A stretch of 64,000 bases of DNA, taken from contig JAHNUO010000004.1 of assembly GCA_019787685.1 (NCBI GenBank), positions 1,674,001 to 1,738,000 of the forward strand, written 5' to 3'. This stretch comes from Chiua virens. Its lineage: Eukaryota > Basidiomycota > Agaricomycetes > Boletales > Boletaceae. The first letter of the stretch is position 1. Each line of letters begins with the position of its first letter. Of the stretch, positions 1-12,980 are shown in pieces. A model generated the notes under the pieces. It had not been told where the DNA came from. It was given only the letters and a program-made list of their open reading frames with translations, and made no database searches. Both the position numbers and the translations under genes were made by a program.

Positions 1-3000
1 GACAGAAACTCAGTAGACAGGAAGGGAAGGCCCGTGACACTAAGGGCAGAGACGAAACCCGGCCTTCCACCCGGTGGATAGAGTCTTACATGGACGAGAA
101 GCCCACTGTTGTCCTTGAAGAGCCTCGACGCTCGTGTCAGCTATCAGTGTATGATGAGCCTGTTTCTAGACACAGTTCTCCCCCGGCTACTAAACGAGAC
201 GACGCTCAGTTCCAAGATCAGGGGCAAACAGACCTGCCGTCACCAGTTCATCCTGTCCCGAGGTCAATAAAGCGTTCTGGAGGCTCAGAAAGGTGGAGCA
301 AGTTACGATCTTTGATACCGTCCATTGTACGACAGTCCCCCTCGACAGCTACGACCCATACCGTAACGCCGCCGGAAGTGAATATTATCGATGAACTCAT
401 CACTGGCGGTCTTTCCAATCTAATGCTGGGTCTTTGGTTTGAACGGGATGATAAGGGGCATCGTCGGATCCCTGTGTTGCTTCATCGGGTGCGTATCCGT
501 ATCAGCGATAGCCTACATCCATTGCACGCACACAAAGCCGTGTTTCGCATCGAGTGCGAATACGCAAATGGAGCTGCTCGATGGGTCATTTATCGACAAC
601 TCCGCGATTTTCTCTCGTTGCATACACATTACACCTATATCCAACGCATTCAGACTCCACAAGGACAAGCTCCCAGAGTTTCCGCGAACTAGTATGTGCC
701 CTCAACGTCGTGTCACTACTTATTCCTAACCATTCTGTTTGAAGGTCTACCGTACTTTAATTTCCTCAAATTGGGCAGTGGCGGAACTCAAGTCCGTCAG
801 GCGGATTTCGCGTTATTACAACGCGAAGCCTTAGAAAATTATCTCATCAAACTTATTCGCGCCGTGGTACGTCACCTTTAATCCTGGTAATGGAGGTAGA
901 ACTAATGGGTACTGTCTCCTAGATGTTTCATCCCTCATCAAATCGACTGTCTGGCTTCCTTGAAATCAGCGCCTTATTCATATCTCTTGCGCAGTCGGGG
1001 GGAGTTCAATATAAAGCTGGTTATTTGCGCCTAGAAACATTCGGAAATAACCCTGGACTCGGTCGTAAATCTACCAGTAGGAAGGCTCGGAAACAATCTC
1101 GTTGGTGTGTCGTGCGGCAGAGTTGTCTGGTTATTCTTGAAGAACCCGGAGAAGTTTGTATTGTTCGTTACCTTACGATTGCACACCTCTGATGGGCTCG
1201 ACAGTTGACTATTTTGGACGTCTTCCTCTTGGACCCAGATTTCAAGATCGTCCGTCCGGTTAGTTACTATCGCAAAGGGCTTCACCTGCTTCGCCCAGAA
1301 CCTGCGGAGAGGGAGTTCCACACCCATGAACGAATACATGATGTCTTACTACCTCAAGAAACGGAAGTCGATTGCACGTCGATAATGGAATCTATCACAG
1401 GCAAGATAACCAGGACCTTCAACATCCGCCAACGGTCATCACAAAACGTGGACCATGTCGAGAATCAGGAAAATCAAACCCCATCTCGGCCCAGGCACTC
1501 AAGAACTGATACGGCGTCTTCAGGAAGTTCAGTTCAATCCAATCTCTCAGTTTCTCCTATGCCGGATCCCTCCACGAACATTCGTCTTCAAACTACTCAG
1601 CCTCCACGCAGTGAGCAAGAGCGGGATCAGCAGCAGGAACACTCCGTATTAGAGAGTGAACGGAAGCGAAAAAAGCGTTCACAAGATGTTTCAAAACATA
1701 CCTTCTATGTGGAGAATTCACAAATGCGGCTGAAGCTGTTTGCGAGGAACGAAGTAAGGATCTGGTCAATTGCTTGGGTATGACTAACACCACGTTCTCC
1801 AGCGCCAGATGTTGCAGTGGATTACGGCGCTGGAGAAGGCTGCAGCCACCTGTCAATTTGTAACAGAGAATCGGTTTGACAGCTTTGCGCCGATACGGGC
1901 GAATGTGGCGACACAGTGGCTCGTGGATGGGGTCAGCGCGTGTTGTGACTTTTCGTACCCAATGACTCACCTTCTTCTATAGCGTGACTACATGTGGAAT
2001 TTGGCGAGAGCGCTCATGATGGCGAAAGAGACCATATATATCCACGATTGGTGGTTGTCGCCCGGTATGGTTGTTCATTCTAGAGCTTATATACCCTTCC
2101 ACTTACCTGTTTCAGAGTTGCAACTACGACGTCCAGGGAAGGATAAGTATCGATTGGATAAGATCCTAGGAAGGAAGGCAAAGGAAGGGGTCAAAATATA
2201 TGTGATATTGTAGTGAGTGCCTGTCGTTGATGCATATTGTCGCAGATACATTTTGTAACTAGCCAGGAAGTGTCGAGCCGCACAACGCCGACGGACAGCA
2301 AGTGCGCAAGATTCCGTTACTTTTACTTTTTCTGACATTATCCATAGTTACGCGAAGCAAAGATTGTCGTCTCTCCACGAAAACATCATGATCCAGCGTT
2401 CTCCTTCCCATTTCCAAACGGGCACATTCTACTGGGCCCACGTAAGTGAATAGACAGCGATCTTGATGTTCCCGCCTAATTTCTTATTTCAGCACGAGAA
2501 AATCTGCATAATTGACCAAACCATCGCATTTATGGGTGGAATTGACCTTTGCTTCGGGAGGTTTGTTACGTGACTTGTTCCACGGAACATGTTTACTTGA
2601 TTATTTCTAGATGGGACACTCCACAACATGTCCTTGTGGATGACCCCGAGCTATCACCTGACAGAACAGAAATATGGCAAGGTTGGTTGACTGACGGGCC
2701 CGTGGCATTAGTTCTTTTGAGCTAATAATGTCCGCGACATGTCAGGAAAAGATTACAGTAATCCGAGGGTCCTGGATTTTCACGCTCTAACAAACCTGAA
2801 GAAGACATGTATGATCGCTCCAAAGTTCCAAGAATGCCTTGGTAGGTGTCCACGGAGTTGGGTGTTGGTAATGGTAAATTTTAATGTTTACAGGCACGAT
2901 GTCGGTATGCAAGTTGTCGGCCAACCAGCTCGCGATCTTGCTCGACATTTCGTAGAAAGGTGCGCAGTGGCGAATTTCCACGTTTCGTCTGTTGACAAAT

Positions 3001-5592
3001 AATATTAGATGGAACTGGTTACTACGTATCAAGGTAGGCGGTATTTCCGCGCCCAAAACCTGACCACCAATCTGTCTTCCCGAAGAATCATACAAGGCTT
3101 ATGCCGTTCCTGTTGCCTCCGCCAGAGTTTAGACCTGGTGAACTGGAGACTTTAGGCCTCACTGGAACCTGCGAGATGCAGATTTGTCGATCCGCTGGAC
3201 CATGGTCGCTCGGCACGCCAAATCGGGTCGAACACTCTATCCAAAAAGCATATATAGCAGGTAGGCCCTCATGGAACGGTCATCGGGCATCGATTCTGAT
3301 ATAAAGAAGTCATTGACGACTCGGAACATTTTGTATACATTGAAAACCAGTTCTTCATCTCCTCGTAAGTACTCACGTTGTGAAATCGATGACAGGTCTC
3401 ATTTTTAAGCTGAAGCACCATTATCAACGACGTGGAAATCGAAAACGGAATTGGAGATGCTATCGTCAGACGCATCATTCGCGCGGAACGAGAAGGTATC
3501 CCATGGAAATGTTGTATTGTCATACCACTGTTCCCTGGGTTCCCCTTCCCGGTTGACCATAGCGACGCCAGCGCGGTATGTTCGCCCGGTTTTAGTATCC
3601 TCGCAAGATTGACACAATTTTATGACAGATGCGAATCATCATCGATTGTCAAAATCGCACGCTATTTCGAGGGGAATACTCGATCTATGAGCAACTGCGT
3701 GTGAAAGGAATTGAAGTAAGTTGCGATCGCATTGATCGACATCTCATCCTAAACTTCGTTAGCCTGAGGACTACATTCGTGTGTTCTCGTTGCGAAATTG
3801 GGCCAAGATGCGCGATGGAGGTTTGACAACCGAGATTGTGAGCTCACTGACACTGCATCGGTTTCCGTGGACTAACCATGGTTACGTCCAAGGTGTACAT
3901 TCACAGCAAGATCTGTATCGTCGATGACAGACTTGCGATCATCGGAAGCGCGAACATTAATGAGCGATCCCAGCGGGGTGATCGAGATTCTGAGATAGCT
4001 GCTGTCATTCGAGACACCTGACATGATTGAAGGGTATGTCGTGTGGCGAACCTTGTTTCTGTGGAGTCCCAGGTTAATCAACTTGAGCACAGGACGATGG
4101 CAGGTAGACCGTTCGAAGTTGGGCGATTTGCGCACACGCTCCGGGTCCGGTTGATGCGAGAACATGTCGGGATTGACGTGGACGCCTTGAGTGACGAAGA
4201 TTATACGTCACATGAGGAAGAGTCGTACGGCGAACCTCTCCAGGAAAAGTGGGATCCGAATGCAGGAGAGAAGTCTCCACGTCGTCAGAATGCGGAGGTG
4301 GTGCATGGACAACCAGTCCACGATTCATTAAGCTCGGTGGCACAAGAAAGTACGTGGTTTTTCTGCCCGTGTGGTTGTTTTGCTAATTTAACTTTGAAGG
4401 TGCTCACGCTGCCGCTGAATTGCTGTCGAAGCTATCCGGTCCACCTGTCGCTGATAGCGAGAGAAATGAATCTAGTGCAAAGAAAGAGGGGCCACCGCTC
4501 CAGGAGAATCCTGCGCTATGCCCACCTGGACGAAGGAAACCCCGTTGGATTCACTAGTGCGGGAATCCCTACAGTCGAAACTAAAGATTCGAAGGACCGA
4601 CCGACCGCATTAAAAACTGAGGAAACGTCTAATGACGACCAGCTGAATTCACACCAAGATCGAAAACTTGACTCTCACGCTTTCGATGCACGTGCTGCTG
4701 GGTGGGAAGTGGTGGACGGTGCCCCCCAGGGTGCATACGACCCCCCACACTCTGCATCTGATCATGGAGATTCAGCAGAGGACAAGAGCACGACATACAA
4801 GGGGTTTAATCGAAGAAAACACAAGGGCAAGACGCCCGTACTGGTACTAGCACCCCACATCCATCCTGACGATTTTGAGGATCCGGTCTCGGACCAATTT
4901 TGGGAGGACGTTTGGGTAGCATGCGCCGAACACAACGTCAGTGATTTGTCCGGTTGTTACTAAGTGTCTTGGCTCATTGGTTTGTGCAGACGGATATCTA
5001 CCGCAAGGTGTTCCATGTAATCCCGGACGACACTGTTATGACTTGGAAGCGATACAAGCATTTTATTGCTCACCACGAGCGGTTTGCGAAGACGGTGAGT
5101 GGGCCGTGCTCCTCTGAGTCGGATCTCTTATTCCTTATTCAGACCAAGACAAGTGTTCCGTCATCGTCGGGTGATTCCGAACATGGGTCCAATCCTCTGG
5201 GGGAAAGTGTCGAAGAACTTCATTACCAACATGAAAAGGACAGTGATTGGTCATTGCCCACGACTGTGCCCAAATCACAACATACGCAGGAGAAGGATAT
5301 AGGCCGTGGCAAGAGTGTTCGCGGATCTCGGCCGTTCGACAAGGGAGAGCTGGGAGAGATGGAGAACTTGTTGAAACAGATACGCGGGCATCTAGGTAAG
5401 GCAATCGACTCTATTGCCCTTGCGATGTCATGAATGGCCTGCCTTTAGTGTTACATCCGACACACTTTTTGGAGGACGAAGATGAGGGCGAAAACTTTTT
5501 GTTCAACGCAGACAAGTGAGTGGGGTTCGTGGATTTGTGCAATGAAATGCTGATACGAAACCAGGCTTATGCCACTTCCGATTTACGATTGA
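1..5592 (+). CDS. SPO14: Phospholipase D (PLD1/Spo14 type), 5' partial
   Basis: Hydrolyses phosphatidylcholine to phosphatidic acid and choline at membranes, with roles in vesicle traffic and sporulation in fungi. A PX-like segment lies near 440-690. The conserved PLD core runs from about 1810 to 4140. The first HKD motif (HEKICIIDQ, 2494-2520) is followed by [15 protein letters not shown], and the second (HSKICIVDD, near 3901-3927) by [17 protein letters not shown]. Both catalytic His-Lys-Asp sets are intact. About a dozen short introns separate the exons, so the frame shifts repeatedly. The frame is open from base 3 to the ATG at 90 without a stop, so coding probably begins before the window. 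The C-terminus ends in LPIYD with the stop at 5590-5592, after a 53-nt intron (5396-5448) and one more. The acidic, low-complexity region 4200-5400 is poorly conserved in the family. The last ~400 bp are duplicated at 12981-13330. Family assignment is firm; exon edges are inferred. Confidence 0.9.
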
Positions 5593-5870
5593 GCACCGTC
5601 ATGATGACATGTATACGTTTGGACTGTTTCCTCCGCACTCGAGGACATTCAACTTCAATAATGGATATACGTTATCGACCACAGTAATCTTTTTTGTTTA
5701 ACTCTTCAGCTTCCGTGTAGATATCAAATATCAGCTTATCTGCATTTCATAGTGGCCCATACCTTTAGTGTCTTTCGGAAACCAACGATGAAAATTGGTA
5801 CGGCCAACGCAACTGACCTTCGACGTAAGGCTCTGAGCTTTCCAGCTTCCTGAGCCATGCTCCGGAGAAA
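5196..5870. repeat. Direct repeat copy 1 (PLD tail plus Dabb 3' remnant)
   Basis: This segment, from the last exons of phospholipase D through the remnant Dabb C-terminus, matches 12981-13560 in the same orientation by eye. The match includes exon text, the final PLD intron, the 3' flank and the facing Dabb terminus. Copy 1 keeps a functional-looking PLD end and a dead Dabb end. Copy 2 is the reverse. The two copies bracket the WD40-TPR-HET and aldo-keto reductase genes. Confidence 0.8.
5760..5870 (-). pseudogene. Remnant of a Dabb (stress-responsive A/B barrel) gene, 3' end only
   Basis: The minus strand reads SEPYVEGQL followed by an unrelated tail. The same motif is found near the C-terminus of the intact Dabb gene at 13449-13911 (RSEPYVEGQLDGP). 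No upstream Dabb exons are recognisable between here and the HET gene, so only the last exon survives. It faces the phospholipase D gene tail to tail, as in the duplicate at 13 kb. Function is not expected. Confidence 0.7.
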
Positions 5871-6145
5871 CGATGCAACACGGACCGATCGAATGTTGAC
5901 GCTATGCGGATGTGCGTCCTGGGAACCTGTTGTGGACCCCGGCGGGTCGTCGACACGGTACACGGTCACGGTAGCGCGTGCTAGGACGCATCGCGGTCAC
6001 CACCATCGGTTGTTGCAGAGCGTCCGTGCACATGGTCTAAATTTCCTCACTGCCATACGTCTCTGTCGGACACATTCTCTTGGATTCATTGACAAAATGA
6101 GACACGTCTGAGTACGATGAAAAAGTACGAAAGGATCCATGACCG

Positions 6146-9100
6146 TCACGACTTCTCCCATACCTCCAACATTTCGGCACTCACATCCTCCAAGGAAGTC
6201 AATCTGCGTGCGGAAACGGTGATTTTCATGTCCGTGGCCACCCTCCTGTATTGCTGATCTGACTGCTCTGCGAACAACAGAGCTCTGAATCCCTGTTCAA
6301 GGTATACGATCAGGCTTGCCGCTCGATCATGCTTGTTCCGTCCACGGCGACGGATCTGAGCGAGGAGATCACGAATCCATGGATAGACAAGTACTACTCT
6401 TTCATTCGGCTCCGCGTCTGCCGATTCGCCCAGCAATCTGGATAAATATTTGTCTCGAGTTTCAAGCTGCACCTCCCCGAGTGCTGCAGTCGAGACAATG
6501 TAAGCGGTGGTGCCTTGTCCGGGTGTGCGTGAAGTATCGTGTGATATTTTTGAGACGGAAAATGTGACGCAGGGAAGGCTGAGACGACGATCAGCGAAAC
6601 GTGGTAAACCAAGGGTAAACAGGAAATCAAGGAGACCGGAGACCTCCTCTTTCAGCGATGTATCATCCATTTCTCCGACCCGTCGACTGATCATGTCGCC
6701 TGTGATCCGGGGAAGATTGTATGGCTCGTATGGCGTAGGTTTGTAGACAGAGATAACGGCAGGAATAGAACTGTTGAACTTGGATGACTGTCCGATCCAA
6801 TCAATCACGGAGACGTCCCCCTGGCGGTTCACGATCTCCTGCAGAAGCAGCCCGAGTGCAATATCTCCTTCGCGGTGGCTATCGACGTTTATATCGCTGC
6901 TGAATATCCCTATCAATGCGTACGCCATGTCTACTTTCTTTGTCGCCTCGCGGGTCGATGCCAATTGGAGCCTTTGGCGCACGGTAAGACTATCGGGGGA
7001 AAAATCATCCTGGAGAACATTCTTGACATTGGTCATCGTGTTCTGCAACTCCTGCTTGATTCTGGATAGCTTTTTGTGGTTGAATTCGTTACCGTCGACG
7101 TAGAGTTCCCAATCATGCCGATAAAAACGAATGACTTGGGAGGCGAGAAGCTCTTGCAGCGTCCAAGCACGAAACATCCATCGATTGTGTTCGAGACTGG
7201 GTGAGTCGTATGGCGTCGACTTGGATGGGTCTGCAAGGCGGACGAGCGTGAGTGCCGAGTTGTGGTACCATTTGTACATGAAGCGGATTGACTTCTCGTG
7301 GATATCGGGATTTTTCTTATCGATACAACACGTATCACTCCATGACCATCGGTAATCGTGATCCTTATACTCCTCCCGGACCGTTTCGCAGAACCTGCGC
7401 AACTTTTTATTCTGAGGCGACAGAACGAGGTCGTAGACTCGGGTTTGGGTAACAAGCTCGAATGACGGCTCATCTTCCCCATCCCACGTGTGAGAGAACA
7501 TGACGTAGCGGAAGTAGTCTTCGACAACTTTTTGATATGCTCCGTGTTCAGCACCACGGACATTGACGAGACAAGTTTGTAATATCTTGGATCGTCTTCG
7601 AATATGTTTCTTCGCTTTTCTTGGTCACAGAGGTAGCCAGTTTCGACGTCAATGACCACAAATGGCGAATTGTCGAAGATTGTTTTAATCAGCTCGTCAA
7701 TTTTTCCGATTGCCTTTGTGTAGTTAGGCAGGTCTGGAAAACATTATTACTGCCAGGGACTCAGAATTGAGTACGGGATACTAACAGAAAACCTCGGGAC
7801 CATAGGGATCTATGAATCTTGAAGACATCTCTTTCAGTGTACTGACTGCCTCCTTAAAGCGCCGCATGGCATGCAATGCCACGAATTTCCTCTCATAACC
7901 CGAAGGATAGGACGGATCACTCTCGATTACCTAGCATTGGGATTAATGATGACGATTTACACGGTAAAAAGGAAAAAAAAAAACGCACCCGGGTTGCATC
8001 TATCAAGGCATCCTGCCACAAACCCATGTGGGCTTTTCCTTTGCTCCTCTTTGCAAGAAGACCAGAAATAGATCGAGAACGTGAAGTCGTATTTGCCCCA
8101 GATCCGAGTCCCGATGGCATACGGTCTTCGCCCACAGTAACTGACAATCACTCAAGCGATGAATACTTGACGGATCAAAGAGCAACTCACATAAAGGATA
8201 ACCGGCAAGGATTAGTGCCTCGGAGTACAAAGCGATGGCTTCATTATACTTTCTACGGCGCACTGCTTCACCACCAAACCTTTCTGCAATGACGTGCTTA
8301 CGTAAATTCCGCAACCAGCGTCAGTCCGAACAAAATCTCACCACTAAGACAGCTAAGTTTTGCCTGAATAACTTCCCGGTCTTCAGTGAGATCGGTTTGC
8401 TCTACGGAAAAGTAATTCATCTTCAGGGGCTGTGGTGAGGCTTGGCCGAACTTAATCAGGGCCCGACACCTTAGGTCGTGAATATCGGATATGAGGCAAC
8501 CAATATCCCAATCGAATAACTTTCCAGGCCGATACGCGTGAATGTAGTGGCAATCACAATCAAACGACTTACGAGCAAAGTGGTCTTCACATCTTGAAGT
8601 TGAAGTAGTGGACAAAGATCTGGTACGGTTTCCAGTTGTTTCAACGCCTCTTCGTAACCTTTTTCATCCATTTGGCATTCCCTACGTGCGCGAAGAAGGA
8701 TCTTCCGAGCCTTCACATTCCTTGTGAGCCCTGGTGACTTCCAACTGTCTCGCAGTGAGGTACTCACCTCAACTAACCGACTTAAATTACCGCTCGGCAT
8801 ATGGTCATCGACGTCGGTCTCCCAGGTAGCTTCATGATGATGTTCGAGGAGCGTGATGGACTAAACCTGTAAATTCGCAAGGAAAGTGACGCATTCATGG
8901 ACTGTCCATACCTTGATGCATTTGAAAAGGTCACTGTCACAACCACGTAGCACTGATTTGAAAGATTCCAAAGCTTCTTTGCATTTTCCTTGCCCGTGGA
9001 ATGCAATGGCCTCTGCGATGCATGCGATCAGACCTGCACGCCCATTGTTCGGCTGTTCCTACGCCCGAGTTAGTGATAATTAGCAAGAAGAGTGTAGTCG

Positions 9101-10606
9101 CTTACCCTGACCGCCGCCACATCGTTCAACGCCGCAGCCCAGTCTTTGCGACGCACCCGAACAAGGGCGCGATTCACGAGTGCATAAAGACCGCCTGGAA
9201 AATTGCTTGTATCGTCATTGACCCCAATTTGCTTCCCCAGCTTTTCCTCGGCTTCCTCGAAGTTTCCTTTTTTCCATGCTTCCAATACAGCGTGACTGAC
9301 ATAGGTGAACTATGTTAGAAACGACTAAGAATCAACCTAGAGCAAATGAACTGCTGAGATTCGTATGGACTTACGGGGTTCCGATCTATTCCTGACGGAG
9401 AGAGCCGCTGAGGGGAAGGATAAGAGTGCTGATCCTGTACAAATCACGCATGCTTACATGAAAGAGGTAGGCCCCGTCAAGGAGGGTTGAGAGAGACCAT
9501 GATGTGATGTGGTTGTCTTTTCCCACGCTAATAAGACGAGAGTTGTCGTGCGATATGGATGCGACAGCTACTTCATTTCGAGAACGGAGATGTTTGCAGA
9601 AGGGTATGTGAGATATATCCCATATGTCAATTGCGTGATCGCGTCCCGATGAGACAGAGGCAAGAAATTGTCCACTATTGGACACGCAAATAGAGGTGAC
9701 ACGATCTCTAGCCCGGGTTGAGGGTGGAACTGGCTCGACCAGGCAAGCCCGAGTTAAGAGATCGAAACACTTGAACGAACCACCCGAACCCCCGGCGAAT
9801 AGGTGGTGACCGTCAATGGACCATGCGAGCGAATGTGTTGGGTGTTGATTTCTTACTGATCCTACCCGAACTCCGGTGCAGCTGTGCCAAAGATGGATGG
9901 AGGTGTCTCCTTCGCCAACTGGCATAAAATAGCCCGAGGCGATACGGCCACCTGACGGTGAGAACTTGATCGATGAGATTGGTGACGAATTCTGATGGTG
10001 CAATGGGCCGAGAGTGCATCTCCTGCTCTCGATCGACCAGACAACCAGCTTCCCGTCTCCTGATCCTATCGCGACATACGACGAGTCTGGAGATATGTCG
10101 AGCGCAGTGATCTTACACCCAGCTCCTTTCGCTGCCACGAACTCTCTTACCCTTTCTATCGGATCAGGCGCCGCATCCCAAATGACCACTCGCCCATCCA
10201 GGTAACCGCTGACAATCCACTTTCCGTCTTTGGAAGCGGCAATGGCATTCACCATCGAGCCTTCTTCCAACGGTGGCTCAATCTCAATGAATTGACCCTT
10301 GTCTGCACTCCAGAATTGAAGCCGATTTTTCTTCTCAAGTTCGCAAATGATCGCCATTCGTCGGCCCCCATCAAGCAATAACAAAGACGATACGGGACAT
10401 CCGACATTGATTTGAGCGATAACAGCATCTTCAATTTGATGCGAGTCAGCGGTCATAATAACGTCGTGCGTCTTTCTTACTTTGGGGCCACTCTGATTCG
10501 GAGTTGTGCGCTGGAACTGGTGCTGGAACTGGTGCCAGGTTATCGGTACTACCCTTGGGTAGTTCTGCCAAAGCGTCGTCAGCGCTAATGCATGCCAGTG
10601 ATACAT
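6146..10606 (-). CDS. WD40-TPR-HET fusion protein, with apparent frame breaks
   Basis: One large gene read right to left. 10606-9440 encodes a WD40 propeller (blades such as GKWIVSGYLDGRVVIWD and SYVAIGSGDGKLVVWS). 9330-7790 encodes TPR-like helices (EAWKKGNFEEAEEKLG, RRRKYNEAIALYSEAL, GLWQDALIDATRVIESDPS, with an intron inside the last). 7560-6146 encodes a HET domain (YVMFSHTWDGE, SWSDTCCIDKK, MYKWYHNSALTLVRLAD, RAWTLQELLAS). HET domains mediate allorecognition and incompatibility-type cell death in fungi; WD40 and TPR parts probably sense or assemble. The WD40 and TPR parts join through an intron near 9330-9460, and I recognise this domain order from other agaricomycetes. Two places need a 1-nt correction: the T5 run at 7529-7533, just before the HET motif, and 8301-8308 between two TPR exons. 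The gene may therefore be a pseudogene, or the assembly may carry indels. An additional 5' exon above 10606 is possible. If it is instead two genes, the split would fall near 9385. Confidence 0.65.
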
Positions 10607-11656
10607 GATGATGCCTCGGATCTCATTTTGCTAAGATGGCTCACCTTTTCGATTCTCTGTTCCTCGTGTTTTGCCCGTAATCACGGTTTCGGTACTATCA
10701 TTGACCTGAGATAGTAATTCTACAATATAGTAGTCAGTAACCAGTGTCAAGTTGGCTGCTCCTCAGAAATGGCCGACCTTTCCAAGTCTGAGTGCCTTTT
10801 TTCGATGATTTCCCAAGGCCCCCGGACCCCCATAACTTGTTCTTGCCAGTGGCAGACTGCGATTGAGGTTTGGTAGAAGTCATACAAAAGTAAAGTTGAT
10901 GAGGGATGTCACCTCGAAGATCGTGGTAGCAATGTACCCTTGACCGCATGGCATGCAGCTCCCTGAGGGTACATTTGAGCGCCTAAGAACCTTTAGCCCC
11001 CAGAAATCATCCGCCTGTTTAACATAGACGCCCAAGTCGCGCCAACACTACTTGTTGTCGCATCCTCACACCAATATTCAGCACAGGGCGGCAGCATGGT
11101 CGTTATTGACGTCAAGACAGGAATGTGTCACTGTGTGACAACCTGCCATTGGAGCCTCCGAGCTAGTGCAATATTATGGCTAAGTACGTATACTGACCCA
11201 CGTCATGATCATGATGCATGATGCATGATGCTCGGTAGCAAAATGCTCGGTAGCAAAATAAGTAAATGAAAAGACGGAAAACAGAAAGCACACGACGGAA
11301 GTTTCAATTCGTAGCACAGCCTCGTGCGCGTTGATGACTGGAACGAGAGGCTAAATAATCGGTACTAGCAATAACAAAGAACATTAATCATACCTGGAAC
11401 AACGAACTACTACTGTTAAGGGAAGAAAGGGAAAAATGAGAACGACCGTTTGAATGATCGAACAAGATATCCGACCACTGCAACAAGGAAAAGACACATA
11501 TTTCATAACGATAGACCGCAGTTTATGGACAAACAAACGGACTCTTACAGTAAGTAAGTTATGAAATCGACTGTACCACTCTTCTCGCTTCATAGCATGC
11601 CCTAGCATCAAACAAGTTTAGATGCACAAAGTCAAAAATGAGATTTCGACACGTAC
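10607..11656. other. Intergenic, no gene recognised
   Basis: Short minus-strand ORFs here show no family signature. 10640-10720 could hold a 5' exon of the WD40-TPR-HET gene. A perfect 15-nt tandem duplication (ATGCTCGGTAGCAAA) lies at 11228-11257, next to repeated ATGATGC text. The expected 3' exons of the aldo-keto reductase are not found below 11650. Confidence 0.5.
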
Positions 11657-12304
11657 CAGGTAAAGAACTTTGCCTTGCTGTACGAGCACGTGGAGACCAT
11701 TCATGATTTCCTCGACAGATGTCTCCCAGTCCCACCAATGAACATAGAGAATATCGATGTATGATGTTCTGAGCTTCTTCAAGCTGGCCTCGACGCTGAT
11801 ATGCATGGATTTGACGCTGTTTCCGACGTACATGACCCTTTGGTTGATCCCAGGCTCCCGCTTTACATAATTAGCGGTATACTGCGCGGAAAAGTCAGCA
11901 AAAACGACGGTTGCGCATTAACGAATGGCTCACCTTGGTTGCAATGACAAGTTGATCGCGAATTCCACGCGACTCCGCCCATTCACCAATAAACTCCTCC
12001 GAACTCTGATCTTGGCTGTAGAACACGTTAAGCGTGAATGACGAAGATGGACGATCACCGAAAGATACTACTATACATTAGCGGTGTCAATAAAGTTCCC
12101 ACCTGCTTCATAGTACGCGTCCAGCAGTTTGAATGAAGAGTCTTTGTTCATTCCTCCCATCCCGATATCTTCCCATTTGTCCCCGATGCTCATGGCACCC
12201 AGCTGGAGCGGAGAGACATGGATCGAGGCATGGGGCGACAAGGCACGGTATCGTGCAAGACGGGAAGCAGGCTTAGGCACTGGTGCAAAGAACGCTGAAG
12301 ACAT
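11657..12304 (-). pseudogene. Aldo-keto reductase (aryl-alcohol dehydrogenase / norsolorinate reductase type), truncated
   Basis: The N-terminal half of an NADPH-dependent aldo-keto reductase is present. Exon 1 runs from ATG 12304 and contains [14 protein letters not shown] and a GGNFIDTAN motif, the usual start of the barrel with the catalytic Asp. A second exon near 12045-11945 contains SSEEFIGEWAESRG and LVIATK. A third, about 11888-11657, contains KKLRTSYIDILYVHWWDW and VQQGKVLYL. The family should continue with GVSDTPAW and about 150 further residues, but nothing like this follows the GTACGT donor at 11656. The intron after FIDTAN also does not splice in a matching phase. I infer a truncated pseudogene. 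It lies inside the block bracketed by the PLD/Dabb direct repeats. Confidence 0.7.
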
Positions 12305-12980
12305 TGTGCGATTGCTGAATATTCGCAAATGGAAGGATACCTGATGATGGATGAGGATGTTGGCTTACCAGCCCTTTTGAATGCGAAGCTTTTATACAAA
12401 GTCGCTCCGATATATAAGTCTTATCATCAGAATTGTTGCATCCTAGGAAGGTGTGTAATGTATGGGCGATTCAATGGCAGACAAACTTGGTTCCAGGGGA
12501 TATGCTTTGTGTGCAATTCGAGAACTGAGTCATGGATCATGACAGGCCTTTGAGTTGCTACTAACCTAGTAGATATCGTGAGTTCGTAAAAAGAGCCACT
12601 TATACGCAGTCAAGACTCAACTTACATGATGAGGATGAGTAAATTACGATTGACAAATCGCAATTTGCTGAAATCTAATAAGATGTTTGTAAGTATACTT
12701 AGAATGTCAATATTTCAATGACTAATGTTGTTCATGTCATGCATGATGCGACGCTTGCCGAACTCTGGTTTCTATTGCTTGCAAGACGAATCCAAACGCT
12801 TCTCTCCTTGTGTTCGTTTAATTCGCTTCCACCTGACTGGGAGGTTCCTTCAGATTAAAGAATGTTTGATAACACCGGCGACCCTGCGTCAGGTCGTAGT
12901 TCGATGACGTTTTGCGCATCTAAAGCCATCAGCAGGACACACTTTCTCCAGCTGGCCCACTCACTCTGAATCGGTATGTT
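12305..12980. other. Intergenic, no gene recognised
   Basis: AT-rich sequence upstream of the truncated aldo-keto reductase. Only short ORFs without family signatures are present. The sequence near 12960-12980 does not match the corresponding phospholipase D text, so the duplicated segment starts at about 12981. Confidence 0.5.

Noticed and set aside
9386..10606. WD40 ORF as a separate gene
   Set aside because: An in-phase intron leads into the TPR exons and the fused domain order is known to me from agaricomycetes; kept as one gene with moderate confidence.
11228..11257. 15-nt tandem duplication
   Set aside because: Isolated, in intergenic DNA, and ordinary replication slippage explains it.
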